Source: Betaproteobacteria bacterium (GTDB taxonomy: Bacteria; Pseudomonadota; Gammaproteobacteria; Burkholderiales; Rhodocyclaceae). From it: DNA of 64,000 bases. This document shows positions 10,106-19,710 of this stretch, piece by piece. The stretch lies in the NCBI GenBank assembly GCA_020621405.1, contig JAHRYN010000007.1, positions 1-64,000 of the forward strand, written 5' to 3'. Position 1 is the first letter of the stretch; each line of letters starts with the position of its first letter. The notes under the pieces were generated by a model. It was not told the origin of the DNA. It saw only the letters and a list, made by a program, of their open reading frames with translations, and searched no databases. Made by a program: the position numbers and the translations under genes.

Positions 10106-10525
10106 TCAATCGACGAGTCCGTCCAGCGCCTTCTGGAAACGGCTGGCATGCGAGCGCTCCGCCTTCGCCAGCGTTTCAAACCAGCTGGCAATTTCCTCGA
10201 ACCCCTCCTCGCGCGCCACCTTGGCCATGCCCGGATACATGTCCGTATATTCCTGCGTCTCGCCTGCGATCGCCGCTTTCAGATTGTCGCGGGTCGTCCC
10301 GATCGGCAGTCCGGTGGACGGATCGCCGCACGCTTCGAGATATTCCAGATGGCCGTGGGCGTGCCCAGTTTCACCTTCGGCGGTCGAGCGGAACACAAGA
10401 GCGATGTCCGGTTGCCCTTCCACGTCCGCCTTCGCCGCAAAGTAGGTGTAGCGACGGTTTGCCTGCGCCTCGCTGGCGAACGCGCGCAACAGGTTGCCGG
10501 CAGTCTTCGAACCCTTCAGCTGCAT
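10106..10525 (-). CDS. Rubrerythrin-type di-iron protein without rubredoxin domain
   Basis: A 139-residue ferritin-like four-helix protein with the iron-ligand motifs [23 protein letters not shown] and AERSHASRF. It lacks the C-terminal rubredoxin domain with CxxC pairs of classical rubrerythrin, so another electron donor is needed for peroxide reduction. The start ATG at 10523-10525 has GGAGG upstream. It leads a tight group with DUF3501 and CNP1. The family reduces hydrogen peroxide in several bacteria; the role of this short form is inferred. Confidence 0.9.
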   Translation of the reverse strand: MQLKGSKTAGNLLRAFASEAQANRRYTYFAAKADVEGQPDIALVFRSTAEGETGHAHGHLEYLEACGDPSTGLPIGTTRDNLKAAIAGETQEYTDMYPGMAKVAREEGFEEIASWFETLAKAERSHASRFQKALDGLVD

Positions 10526-10641
10526 GAAAATAACCTCCAGAAATGGCATTGACCGCACGCGCCGGCCGACATTTCTCGTGACCGATGGGGAATGTGCGCC
10601 CGCATCCAGTGTATGCCCGCAACACTACAGGCTGGACATGA

Positions 10642-11223
10642 TCAGGGCGATGACGGCACCGAATCCGCGTGCGGATCTGGCGCGAGGACATCCTGCGGCT
10701 TGGCTTCGTCGTCATGTAGCGAGGAGCTGAACACACCCCGCGCACGGACATTGCGGAAAGCGAGGCGCGCAAGTTCTGTCAGCGCCTGCTGGTAGACCTG
10801 ACGCTTGAATTCGATGACCGTGTCGAGCGGAATCCAGTAGTCGTGCCAGCGCCAGGCATCGAATTCCGGATGATCGGTCGCACGCAGACAGACGTCGCAA
10901 TCGCGGCCGACCATGCGCAGCAGATACCAGATCTGCTTCTGGCCACGATAGGCGCTGCGCCACTCGCGCCGCACCCAGTTGCGCGGAACGTCGTAACGCA
11001 ACCAGTCGCGCGTGCGCCCGACGATGCGTACATGTTGCGGACGTAGCCCCAACTCTTCCCAGAGCTCGCGGTACATCGCCTGTTCCGGCGATTCACCGTG
11101 ATTGATGCCGCCCTGGGGAAACTGCCAGGCGTGCTCGCCTATCCGTTTGCCCCAGAAGACTTCATTGCGCCCGTTGATGAGGATGATGCCGACGTTCGGG
11201 CGGTAACCTTCCCGGTCGAGCAT
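10642..11223 (-). CDS. rppH: RNA pyrophosphohydrolase RppH
   Basis: Nudix hydrolase that removes pyrophosphate from the 5' end of mRNA and so starts decay. The 193-residue protein opens [15 protein letters not shown] and has a complete Nudix box (38-59) with [18 protein letters not shown] basic, low-complexity C-terminal tail follows. The start ATG 11221-11223 is set by homology; the frame opens further upstream to 11295. It is divergent from proS, as in many Betaproteobacteria. Confidence 0.96.
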   Translation of the reverse strand: MLDREGYRPNVGIILINGRNEVFWGKRIGEHAWQFPQGGINHGESPEQAMYRELWEELGLRPQHVRIVGRTRDWLRYDVPRNWVRREWRSAYRGQKQIWYLLRMVGRDCDVCLRATDHPEFDAWRWHDYWIPLDTVIEFKRQVYQQALTELARLAFRNVRARGVFSSSLHDDEAKPQDVLAPDPHADSVPSSP

Positions 11224-11368
11224 GGTTGAACCCGCTTGGTGAGATTTTCCGTGGATTCTTCCACAATTCCGGGCCAAATTGAAGCGAGCGCTCAAGCTTC
11301 GGCCAATACCGGCGGAACGGCTAGAATCGCGGGCTTATCGTCAGCTCACCCACGGATTCCAGACATTC

Positions 11369-13093
11369 ATGTACGCCAGCAAATTTTTCATTTCCACGCT
11401 CAAGGAAGCGCCCTCCGACGCCGAGGTCGTTTCGCACCGTCTGATGACGCGTGCCGGCATGATCCGCAAGCTCGCCGGCGGCATCTACAACTACATGCCG
11501 ATGGGTCTGCGGGTGATCCGCAAGATCGAGGGCATCATCCGCGACGAAATGAACCAGGCCGGCGCGATCGAACTGCTGATGCCGCTGATCCAGCCGGCCG
11601 AACTGTGGCAGGAGACTGGCCGCTGGGACAAGATGGGGCCGGAAATGCTGCGCGTTAAGGACCGGCACGACCGCGATTTCATCATCCAGCCGACGTCCGA
11701 AGAGGTGGTGACCGACATCGCGCGCGCCGAAATCCACAGCTGGCGCCAGTTGCCGAAGAATTTCTATCACATCCAGACCAAGTTCCGCGACGAGCGCCGG
11801 CCGCGCTTCGGCGTGATGCGCGGCCGCGAATTCACGATGAAGGACGCCTACTCCTTCGATCGTGACGACGAGGCCGCCGGCCGCAGCTACGACACGATGT
11901 TCGACACCTACCTGCGCATCTTCCGTCGTCTCGGACTGGAATTCCGCGCGGTCGCCGCCGACACCGGCGCCATCGGCGGCTCGCGCAGCCACGAATTCCA
12001 GGTCATCGCCGACACCGGCGAGGACCTGATCGCCTGGTGTCCGGATTCCGACTACGCCGCCAATATCGAGCTGGCCCAGGCCGTACCGCTGCTTCCGGCG
12101 CGCGCCGCCGCGACCCAAGCGCTGACGCGCATTGCCACGCCGGCAACCGTTCGCTGCGAGGACGTGGCCAAGCTGCTCGGCGCCCCGATCACCCGCACGG
12201 TCAAGTCGGTGGTCGTCGCGGCCGAAAAGGAAGGCAAGACCGAACTGTGGCTGCTCATGCTGCGTGGTGACCACGAACTGAACGAAGTGAAGGCCTCCAA
12301 GCTGCCGGGACTGAAGGACGGCTTCCGTTTTGCGACCGAAGCCGAAATCGTCGAGCACTTCGGCTGCGTGCCGGGTTTCCTCGGCCCGATCGGGCTGAAG
12401 AAACCGGTACACGTCGTGGCCGACCTGACGGTGGCCAATATGAGCGACTTCATCACTGGCGCCAACGAAGCCGATGCGCATCTGACCGGCGCGAACTGGG
12501 GCCGCGACCTGCCGGAACCGGAATGCATCGCCGACCTGCGTAACGTGGTCGAGGGCGATCCGTCACCGGACGGCAAGGGCACGCTGTCGATCCAGCGCGG
12601 CATCGAGGTCGGCCATGTGTTCTTCCTCGGCACCAGGTACTCGGAAGCGATGAACTGCACCTATCTCGACGAGACCGGCAAGCCGCGCGTCATGGTGATG
12701 GGCTGCTACGGCATCGGCGTGACGCGGCTGGTCGGTGCCGCGATCGAACAGAACCACGACGAACGCGGCATCATCTGGCCGCAGTCGATCGCGCCGTTCG
12801 AAGTGGTGATCTGCCCGGTCGGCTGGAGCAAGTCGGAACAGGTACGGGCGACTGCACAGCAATTGCACGACGAACTGACGGCGCAGGGTTTCGACGTCAT
12901 CCTCGACGACCGCGACGAGCGTCCTGGCGTGATGTTCGCGGAGTGGGAACTGATAGGCGTGCCGCACCGGATCACGGTCGGCGAACGCGGCCTGAAGGAA
13001 GGCGTGATCGAGTATCAGGGACGGCGTGACAGCGCGGCGCAGAAGGTCGCGCCGGATGCCGTGCTCGGTTTGCTTGGAGCACCGGTAAGGTAA
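11369..13093 (+). CDS. proS: Prolyl-tRNA synthetase (bacterial type with editing domain)
   Basis: Charges tRNA-Pro. The 574-residue protein is of the bacterial type: class II motif 2 region ([16 protein letters not shown]), a YbaK-like editing insertion in the middle (about 230-400, which clears Ala-tRNA-Pro), motif 3 ([10 protein letters not shown]) and an anticodon-binding domain at the end. The start is ATG at 11369 ([10 protein letters not shown]); the longer frame to 11279 is non-conserved. Its stop codon overlaps the start of the transglycosylase gene in TAATG. Confidence 0.97.
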   Translation: MYASKFFISTLKEAPSDAEVVSHRLMTRAGMIRKLAGGIYNYMPMGLRVIRKIEGIIRDEMNQAGAIELLMPLIQPAELWQETGRWDKMGPEMLRVKDRHDRDFIIQPTSEEVVTDIARAEIHSWRQLPKNFYHIQTKFRDERRPRFGVMRGREFTMKDAYSFDRDDEAAGRSYDTMFDTYLRIFRRLGLEFRAVAADTGAIGGSRSHEFQVIADTGEDLIAWCPDSDYAANIELAQAVPLLPARAAATQALTRIATPATVRCEDVAKLLGAPITRTVKSVVVAAEKEGKTELWLLMLRGDHELNEVKASKLPGLKDGFRFATEAEIVEHFGCVPGFLGPIGLKKPVHVVADLTVANMSDFITGANEADAHLTGANWGRDLPEPECIADLRNVVEGDPSPDGKGTLSIQRGIEVGHVFFLGTRYSEAMNCTYLDETGKPRVMVMGCYGIGVTRLVGAAIEQNHDERGIIWPQSIAPFEVVICPVGWSKSEQVRATAQQLHDELTAQGFDVILDDRDERPGVMFAEWELIGVPHRITVGERGLKEGVIEYQGRRDSAAQKVAPDAVLGLLGAPVR

Positions 13094-13707
13094 TGATGCG
13101 TAAAGTACGGCAGGTGATGTTCGGCGCACTGCTTGCCCTCGGGGCAAGCAGTGCGCTTGCGTCCCAGCAGTACGAACCGCTTGCCGCCAGTGTGCAGGCG
13201 GCACTGCACTTGGCCATCAGCGACCGTGCCGCACCGGACCTGCCGGCCTTCGCCTCACCGCAGCGGCAGATCTGGCTGAACGAAATGTCCGGCCGCCTGG
13301 CCAAGCGCATGCCGGACGACGCCGGCCGCATGGAATTCCTGCGTACCGTGCATTACGAAGCCACGCGTGCGGGCCTCGACCCGCAGCTGGTACTCGGACT
13401 GATTCAGGTCGAGAGTGGCTTCCGCAAGTACGCGGTATCGACTTCGGGGGCGCGCGGCTACATGCAGGTGATGCCGTTCTGGGTGAAACTCATCGGTACC
13501 GAGGAAAGCAACCTGTTCCACCTGCGCACGAACCTGCGCTTCGGCTGCACCATCCTGCGCCACTACCTCGACATCGAGCGGGGCAACCTGTTCCGCGCCC
13601 TGGGCCGCTACAACGGCAGCCTGGGTCAGGCCGACTATCCGAACATGGTGCGCGGCGCCTGGGAACGCCACTGGTCCTGGCCGACGCTAACCGCCAGCAA
13701 TCCCTGA
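13093..13707 (+). CDS. Soluble lytic transglycosylase (SLT domain)
   Basis: Cleaves the MurNAc-GlcNAc bond of peptidoglycan to give anhydro-MurNAc ends. The 204-residue protein has a Sec signal peptide (about 1-23, cleavage after SSALA) and a C-terminal SLT fold with the catalytic Glu in QVESGF, the GYMQVMPFW segment and RYNGS. It overlaps the proS stop and is presumably co-transcribed with it. Its last 21 bases overlap the end of the convergent response regulator gene. Released anhydro-muropeptides would be recycled by AnmK, encoded in this window. Confidence 0.92.
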   Translation: MMRKVRQVMFGALLALGASSALASQQYEPLAASVQAALHLAISDRAAPDLPAFASPQRQIWLNEMSGRLAKRMPDDAGRMEFLRTVHYEATRAGLDPQLVLGLIQVESGFRKYAVSTSGARGYMQVMPFWVKLIGTEESNLFHLRTNLRFGCTILRHYLDIERGNLFRALGRYNGSLGQADYPNMVRGAWERHWSWPTLTASNP

Positions 13708-14334
13708 TCCGGCCGGACGTCCGGCTTCGGACAGCAGCCGCCACTCGATCACCTGGGCCACCAGCTCGGCCAGCGACGCGGCCCGCATCTTGTCCATCAT
13801 GCGGGCCCGATGCTGCTCCACGGTCTTCATGCTGATGCCCAGATCGGTTGCTATCGAACTGTTCTGACGCCCCGCCACGACCCGGTCAAGCACTTCCCGC
13901 TCGCGCGGCGTCAGACTGGACAGCGCTTCGCCCAGCGCATGCAGCCGTGACCGCCGCAACAGGTGGGCGCGATGCACCGCAAGTGCCTCGACCACGCGCT
14001 CGCGCAGCAGCACCGGATCGATCGGCCGGATCAGGAAATCGATGGCACCGGCGCGCATCGCCCGCACCGCCAGCGAAATATCGCACGGTCCGGCCACGAA
14101 CAGCATCGAAGCACGGTTGCCGACGGAGTGCAGGATGTGCTGCAGATCGAGGCCGCTGTCCGATACCGCATTCGCCACCACGCAGCCAGCGTTGGTGATG
14201 GCATCCCGGCTCTGCAGGAAGGCATCGGCACCGGCGAACGCCTCGACTTCGATCCTGAGCGGCGCAAGCGCAAGGCACAGCATGCGGCGCACTGCATCGT
14301 CGTCCTCGACCACACAGACCAGATCACGTGGCAT
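13687..14334 (-). CDS. FixJ/NarL-type response regulator with atypical receiver
   Basis: A 215-residue two-domain protein: receiver-like N-terminus (about 1-120) and a LuxR-type helix-turn-helix (about 140-205, LTPREREVLDRVVAGRQNSSIA, TVEQHRARMM). Acidic residues D11-D13 are kept, but the phospho-acceptor Asp of the FixJ family aligns with N55 (CVVANAV in place of CVVLDVR). The conserved Thr/Ser is A81 and the conserved Lys is R103. Standard phosphorylation therefore looks impossible. There is no histidine kinase next to it. It is likely a DNA-binding regulator controlled by other means, or constitutive; targets are unknown. Confidence 0.88.
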   Translation of the reverse strand: MPRDLVCVVEDDDAVRRMLCLALAPLRIEVEAFAGADAFLQSRDAITNAGCVVANAVSDSGLDLQHILHSVGNRASMLFVAGPCDISLAVRAMRAGAIDFLIRPIDPVLLRERVVEALAVHRAHLLRRSRLHALGEALSSLTPREREVLDRVVAGRQNSSIATDLGISMKTVEQHRARMMDKMRAASLAELVAQVIEWRLLSEAGRPAGSGIAGG

Positions 14335-14358
14335 CGGACGCTCCCGCGAAGACCCCGG

Positions 14359-15714
14359 TCAGCGCATGCCCGGCAGCATGCCCTTCATGCTGCGCATCAT
14401 CTTCTGCATGCCGCCGCGCGAGAACTGTTTCATCATCTTCTGCGTCTGTTCGAACTGATTGAGCAGGCGGTTAACCTCCTGCACGCTGGTGCCGGAGCCG
14501 GCCGCGATACGACGCTTGCGGTTTGCCTTGATCAGTTCCGGCTTGCTGCGCTCGGTCGGCGTCATCGAATTGATGATGCCCTCGATGCGGCGGATCGCCT
14601 TGTCGTCCTGGCCCCCCTGCAGCTGCTGGGCGGCGCCGGCAAACTGCGCCGGCAGCTTGTCCATCAGCGCCGACAGCCCGCCCATCTTGCGCATCTGCGC
14701 GATCTGCAGCTTGAAGTCGTTGAGGTCGAAGCCCTTGCCGCTCTTGAGCTTCTGCGCCAGATCCTTGGCCTGATCCTCGTCGACCTGGCGGCGTGCTTCC
14801 TCGACCAGACCGAGGATGTCGCCCATGCCCAGAATGCGCGAGGCCATGCGCTGCGGATGGAATTCCTCCAGTCCGCTGAGCTTTTCGCCGACGCCGGCAA
14901 ATTTCAGCGGCGCGCCGGTGACATGGCGCACCGACAGCGCCGCACCACCGCGCGCATCGCCATCGAGCTTGGTCAGCACGACACCGGTCAGCGGCAGCGC
15001 TTCCTTGAAGGCCTTCGCGGTATTGACCGCATCCTGGCCGAGCATCGCGTCGACCACGAACAGCGTTTCGATCGGCTTGATCGCCTCATGCAGGGCGCGG
15101 ATTTCGTCCATCATCGGCTGATCGATGGCCAACCGGCCCGCGGTATCGACCAGCAGCACGTCGAAATAGCGCGTCTTGGCGAACTCGACCGCCGCCCGGG
15201 CGATATCCACCGGCTTCTGTTCCGGCGTGGACGGGAAGAATTCGGCTTCCGCCTGACCGGTGACGGTACGAAGCTGCTCGATGGCGGCCGGCCGATAGAC
15301 GTCGCAGGACACCGTCAGCACCTTCTTCTTCTGCGTCTCCTTCAGCCACTTGGCCAGCTTGCCGACGGTGGTCGTCTTGCCGGCGCCCTGCAGGCCGGCC
15401 ATCAGGATGATGGCCGGCGGCTGCGTCGCAAAGTTCAGGCTGGCCGAGGCGCCACCCATCAGCGCGGCCAGTTCGTCATGCACCACGCCTACCAGCGCCT
15501 GGCCCGGCGTCAACGATCCGACGACTTCCTGACCGACCGCCTTTTCACGGATCCGGGCGACCAGCTCCTTGACCACCGGCAGCGCGACGTCGGCCTCGAG
15601 CAGCGCCATGCGCACTTCGCGCAGCATGTCCGCAATGTTGTCTTCGGTCAGCCGTGCCTGCCCGCGCAGGGTTTTGACGACCTTGGCGAGCCGTTGGGTG
15701 AGGTTGTCTAGCAT
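14359..15714 (-). CDS. ffh: Signal recognition particle protein Ffh
   Basis: SRP54-type GTPase that binds signal sequences and 4.5S RNA for co-translational membrane targeting. The 451-residue protein has N and G domains with GLQGAGKT (107-114), DTAGR (190-194) and TKLDGD (248-253), and a methionine-rich M domain (about 320-451) ending QKMMRSMKGMLPGMR. The start ATG 15712-15714 (MLDNLTQ) gives the family length. It is divergent from the CcsA-like gene with 37 bases between starts. Confidence 0.97.
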   Translation of the reverse strand: MLDNLTQRLAKVVKTLRGQARLTEDNIADMLREVRMALLEADVALPVVKELVARIREKAVGQEVVGSLTPGQALVGVVHDELAALMGGASASLNFATQPPAIILMAGLQGAGKTTTVGKLAKWLKETQKKKVLTVSCDVYRPAAIEQLRTVTGQAEAEFFPSTPEQKPVDIARAAVEFAKTRYFDVLLVDTAGRLAIDQPMMDEIRALHEAIKPIETLFVVDAMLGQDAVNTAKAFKEALPLTGVVLTKLDGDARGGAALSVRHVTGAPLKFAGVGEKLSGLEEFHPQRMASRILGMGDILGLVEEARRQVDEDQAKDLAQKLKSGKGFDLNDFKLQIAQMRKMGGLSALMDKLPAQFAGAAQQLQGGQDDKAIRRIEGIINSMTPTERSKPELIKANRKRRIAAGSGTSVQEVNRLLNQFEQTQKMMKQFSRGGMQKMMRSMKGMLPGMR

Positions 15715-15751
15715 GTCAGAGCAGCGTGCGCCTTGGGTTAAACTCGGAGCA

Positions 15752-16564
15752 ATGATTCTAATCGAACTGCTTCCATCCGCCCTGTATGCCTTCCTGGCGC
15801 TGTGGTTCATGCGCACGGCTGCAAGCGGACGGCCGGCACTGACATCCGCTGGCGGCATCCGTTCGACAGGGCTTGCGGCAGCACTGCTGATCCATGCGCT
15901 GGTGCTGTCGCACCAGATCTTTCCCGACGGTCAGATGCGCTTCGGCGCCGGCGACGCACTCGCCGTCATGACCTGGCTGGCACTGATCTTCTACTGGGTC
16001 GAAAGCCTGTCGTCCCGGCTGGATGGCCTGCACACGCTGGCACTGCCGGTCGCAGCGCTGTGCGCGGTGATTCCGGTGCTCTGGCCGGCACGCCACACCA
16101 TAGGCAATGCGGACGACCTGCTGTTCCGAGTCCACTTCGTGATGGCGATGACCGCCTACAGCCTGTTCACGCTGGCCGCACTGCACGCGATGCTGATGGC
16201 CGCGGTCGAACGCAGCCTGCACAGGGGACGACTGATGCGCCTGCTGGACAACATGCCGCCGCTGCTGGTGATGGAAAGCCTGCTGTTCCGCCTGATCACG
16301 GTGGCCTTCGTGCTGCTCAGCGCCACGCTGGTCAGCGGCATCGCCTTCTCGGAAGAGGTGTTCGGCAAGCCGCTCACCTTCAACCACAAGACGGTGTTCG
16401 CAATCGCGTCCTGGGTGGTGTTCGGCACGCTGCTCGCGGGGCGGCATTTCCGCGGCTGGCGCGGGCGCTTGGCGCTGCGCTGGACACTGGGCGGATTTTT
16501 CGTGCTGCTGCTGGCCTACATCGGCACGAGTTTCGTACTCGAGGTCGTGCTCGGCCGCACCTGA
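15752..16564 (+). CDS. CcsA/YpjD-type cytochrome c assembly-like membrane protein
   Basis: A 270-residue polytopic inner-membrane protein with about eight hydrophobic segments, of the cytochrome c assembly (CcsA/HemX/YpjD) family. Next to ffh in many Betaproteobacteria and Gammaproteobacteria. Conserved histidines that could bind haem occur (HFVMAMTAY about 128, FNHKTVFA about 209). Whether this copy handles haem is not established; the true system II CcsA usually pairs with CcsB, which is not in the window. The next gene follows after only 3 bases. Confidence 0.85.
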   Translation: MILIELLPSALYAFLALWFMRTAASGRPALTSAGGIRSTGLAAALLIHALVLSHQIFPDGQMRFGAGDALAVMTWLALIFYWVESLSSRLDGLHTLALPVAALCAVIPVLWPARHTIGNADDLLFRVHFVMAMTAYSLFTLAALHAMLMAAVERSLHRGRLMRLLDNMPPLLVMESLLFRLITVAFVLLSATLVSGIAFSEEVFGKPLTFNHKTVFAIASWVVFGTLLAGRHFRGWRGRLALRWTLGGFFVLLLAYIGTSFVLEVVLGRT

Positions 16565-16567
16565 GCG

Positions 16568-17845
16568 ATGGATTCGATCACCCTCTCCGGTCAGCTCTGG
16601 ATTCTGGCCGTACTGCTCGTCCTGTCGGGTTTCTTCTCGATGGCGGAAACCGCGATGATGGCCTGCAACCGCTACCGGCTGAAGGCGGCGGCCCAGGCCG
16701 GATCGCGCGGCGCGCAGCACGCGCTCGATCTGCTTGCCCAGACCGACAAGCTGCTTGGCGTCATCCTGCTGTTCAACAACCTGGTCAATGCGGCCGCCGC
16801 CACGCTGACCGGCGTCATCGCGATCGACCTGTTCGGCGACGGCGAACTGACGCTGGGCCTGGGCACGCTGCTGGTCACCTTCCTGATCCTGGTGTTTTCC
16901 GAAATCACACCCAAGGTGGTGGGCGCCGGCTACGCCAATGCGATCGCCCCGATCGTCGCCTTCATCCTGTCGCCGCTGCTGAAGGTTTTCTACCCGGTGG
17001 TGTGGACCGTCAATCTTTTCGTGTCCGGACTGCTGGCAATCACCCGGCTGCGCCCCGGCAGCAGCGAGGAAGGGCAGACGCTGTCGGCGGACGAACTGCG
17101 CGCGCTGATGACCGAGTCCGGCCATTTCATTCCGGCGGCACACCGGCGCATCCTGATCAATCTGTTCGAACTCGAGGACGTGACAGTCGAGGACGTGATG
17201 ACGCCGCGCAACCAGATCGAGGCCATCGACCTCGATCAGCCGCTGGAGGTGATCCAGCACCAGATCGCGACCAGCCATCACGGACGCGTGCCCGTGTTCG
17301 CCGGCGATCTGGACCGCGTGCTCGGCGTGCTGCCGCAGCGGCGCGTGGTCAGCGCACTGTCGACCGGTGACCTGGACAAGGACGAAATCCGCTCGCTGCT
17401 GACCAAGCCCTACTTCGTGCCGTCGGCGACGCCGCTGTACAGCCAGCTGCAGTTCTTCCAGGAGAACCGGCAGCGGCTGGCGCTGGTCGTCAATGAATAT
17501 GGCGAAGTGGAAGGACTGGTCGCGCTGGAGGACATCATCGAGGAAATCGTCGGCAAGTTCACCACCGGCCAGCCCGGCAGTTCGGTATCGCTGGCTTGGG
17601 CCGGCGACAACGTGATCGTCGACGGCGGACGCAGCCTGCGGGAGCTGAATGCGAAGTTGGGCCTAAACCTGCCGCTCGACGGGCCGAAAACACTGAATGG
17701 CCTGCTGCTCGAACATCTGCAGGACATTCCGGAATCAGGCGTGTCGGTGCGCATCGGCAACGTGGCAATGGAAATCCTGCATACGGAGGACCGCATGGTG
17801 CGCAGCATCCGTCTGTTCAAGCCGGTCGGACAAACGCTGCCGTAA
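16568..17845 (+). CDS. HlyC/CorC family transporter (DUF21/CNNM with CBS domains)
   Basis: A 425-residue membrane protein with an N-terminal CNNM (DUF21) domain of about four helices (1-190), a CBS pair (about 205-330, VEDVMTPRNQIEAID, GEVEGLVALEDIIEEIVG) and a C-terminal CorC/HlyC domain (about 340-420). Members of this family take part in Mg or Co efflux and membrane homeostasis. Starting 3 bases after the CcsA-like gene, it is probably co-transcribed with it. The pil genes follow after 89 bases. Confidence 0.92.
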   Translation: MDSITLSGQLWILAVLLVLSGFFSMAETAMMACNRYRLKAAAQAGSRGAQHALDLLAQTDKLLGVILLFNNLVNAAAATLTGVIAIDLFGDGELTLGLGTLLVTFLILVFSEITPKVVGAGYANAIAPIVAFILSPLLKVFYPVVWTVNLFVSGLLAITRLRPGSSEEGQTLSADELRALMTESGHFIPAAHRRILINLFELEDVTVEDVMTPRNQIEAIDLDQPLEVIQHQIATSHHGRVPVFAGDLDRVLGVLPQRRVVSALSTGDLDKDEIRSLLTKPYFVPSATPLYSQLQFFQENRQRLALVVNEYGEVEGLVALEDIIEEIVGKFTTGQPGSSVSLAWAGDNVIVDGGRSLRELNAKLGLNLPLDGPKTLNGLLLEHLQDIPESGVSVRIGNVAMEILHTEDRMVRSIRLFKPVGQTLP

Positions 17846-17934
17846 GCGGCAGAAACCGTTTACTTATCAAGCCTGAATCGTCATCATCGAAGACGATACA
17901 TCAACATTAGACGGACACCTCCAACCTCCTGACC

Positions 17935-19650
17935 ATGGCTGCCACTGCAAAAAGCTCACTGTCGGGTCTGGCGCGCGCACTGGCGCAGCAAGGCCGTCTG
18001 ACTGAAGCAGAGGCAAACACGCTGACGCGCGAAGGCGACCAGTCCGGCGGCGGATTCGTGTCGGCGCTGGTGGCCAGCGGCAAGCTCAGTGCGCGGGATA
18101 CCGCTCTTTTTGCGTCGGAAACCTTCGGCTACCCGCTGCTCGATCTCGCCCAGTTCGATCCAGACCAGTTCCCGGCAGACGCGATCGACAAGAAGCTGAT
18201 GCGCACCCACCGCGTGCTGGCGCTGAAAAAGCGCGGCAACCGGCTGGCGGTGGCCATCGCCGACCCGTCCAACCTGCGGGCGATCGATGAAGTGCGTTTC
18301 CAGACCGGTCTTGCGGTCGATCCGGTGGTGGTCGAGACCGACAAGCTGTTCACGCTGGTGGACAAGCTGTCGGAGTCGGTCGAAAGCACGCTCGAGTCGA
18401 TCTCGTCGGTCGACTTCGACTTCGAAGGCGAAATGGCGCCGGACGAAGAGGCCGCCAACAACGACACCGGCTCGCTCGAGATCGACGACGCGCCGGTGGT
18501 ACGCTTCATCCAGAAGATCCTGCTCGACGCGATCAACGAGGGCGCGTCCGACGTCCATTTCGAGCCTTACGAAAAGTACTACCGCATCCGTTACCGCACC
18601 GACGGCGTGCTGCGCGAGATCACCCAGCCACCACTGGTGCTGCGCGAGAAGATCGCGTCGCGCATCAAGGTCATTTCCAGGCTGGACATCTCGGAGAAGC
18701 GGATTCCGCAGGACGGCCGGATGAAATTCGTGCTGTCGAAGACGCGCGCCATCGATTTCCGGGTCAGCACATTGCCGACGCTGCATGGCGAAAAGATCGT
18801 CATGCGTATCCTGGATCCCAGTTCGGCGATGCTGGGCATCGACGCGCTTGGTTACGAACCCGAGCAGCGGGCGGCGCTGATGTTCGCGGTGGAACGGCCT
18901 TACGGCATGGTGCTGGTGACCGGACCGACCGGTTCGGGCAAGACCGTGTCGCTGTATACCTGTCTGAACATCCTGAACAAGCCCGGCGTGAACATCTCGA
19001 CCGCCGAGGACCCGGCCGAAATCAACCTGCCCGGCGTCAATCAGGTGAATGTCAATGACAAGGCTGGACTGACTTTCGCCGCTGCGCTGAAGTCCTTCCT
19101 GCGGCAGGATCCTGACGTGATCATGGTGGGCGAGATCCGCGACCTGGAAACGGCCGAAATATCGATCAAGGCGGCCCAGACTGGCCACCTCGTGCTGTCT
19201 ACGCTGCACACCAACGATGCGCCGACCACGCTCGACCGCATGCGCAACATGGGCATCGCGGCCTTCAATATCGCGTCCAGCGTCATATTGATCACCGCCC
19301 AGCGCCTGGCGCGCCGTTTATGCTCCTGCAAGCAGCCCATGGAAATCCCGGTGGAGGCGCTGCTTGAGGCCGGCTACACCGAGGAGGAACTGGACGGTTC
19401 GTGGCAGCCTTACGGACCGATCGGCTGCGAACGCTGCAAGGGCAGCGGCTACAAGGGGCGGGTCGGCATCTATCAGGTGATGCCGATCTCGGACGAAATT
19501 GCGCATATCATCATGACCAACGGCAATTCGATCGACATCGCGGCCCAGGCGCGCCGCGAGGGCGTCAAGGATCTGCGGCAGTCCGGGCTGCTGAAGGTCC
19601 GTCAGGGCGTCACCTCACTGGCCGAAGTACTGGCCTGCACCAACGAATGA
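17935..19650 (+). CDS. pilB: Type IV pilus assembly ATPase PilB
   Basis: Hexameric ATPase that powers pilus extension. The 571-residue protein has an N-terminal MshEN-like region (about 60-150), Walker A GPTGSGKT (330-337), Asp and His boxes (GEIRDLETAEI, TGHLVLSTLHTND), and the tetracysteine zinc motif C463/C465/C498/C501 typical of PilB rather than the retraction ATPase PilT. It starts the pilB-pilC-pilD series. No pilin gene is in the window. Confidence 0.96.
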   Translation: MAATAKSSLSGLARALAQQGRLTEAEANTLTREGDQSGGGFVSALVASGKLSARDTALFASETFGYPLLDLAQFDPDQFPADAIDKKLMRTHRVLALKKRGNRLAVAIADPSNLRAIDEVRFQTGLAVDPVVVETDKLFTLVDKLSESVESTLESISSVDFDFEGEMAPDEEAANNDTGSLEIDDAPVVRFIQKILLDAINEGASDVHFEPYEKYYRIRYRTDGVLREITQPPLVLREKIASRIKVISRLDISEKRIPQDGRMKFVLSKTRAIDFRVSTLPTLHGEKIVMRILDPSSAMLGIDALGYEPEQRAALMFAVERPYGMVLVTGPTGSGKTVSLYTCLNILNKPGVNISTAEDPAEINLPGVNQVNVNDKAGLTFAAALKSFLRQDPDVIMVGEIRDLETAEISIKAAQTGHLVLSTLHTNDAPTTLDRMRNMGIAAFNIASSVILITAQRLARRLCSCKQPMEIPVEALLEAGYTEEELDGSWQPYGPIGCERCKGSGYKGRVGIYQVMPISDEIAHIIMTNGNSIDIAAQARREGVKDLRQSGLLKVRQGVTSLAEVLACTNE

Positions 19651-19710
19651 ACGGGTCCGGCATCGTCTGCTGGAACGGCATGAACGGGAAACCCCCGCAA
19701 GGAGCTTGAT

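Noticed and set aside
13963-15711. A 582-codon plus-strand open frame opposite ffh and the response regulator
   Set aside because: Shadow of ffh; composition (His/Arg/Leu) and lack of a ribosome site speak against it.
15758-17281. A 507-codon minus-strand open frame opposite the CcsA-like and CorC genes
   Set aside because: Gln/Arg/His-rich shadow frame without homology, antisense to two membrane protein genes.
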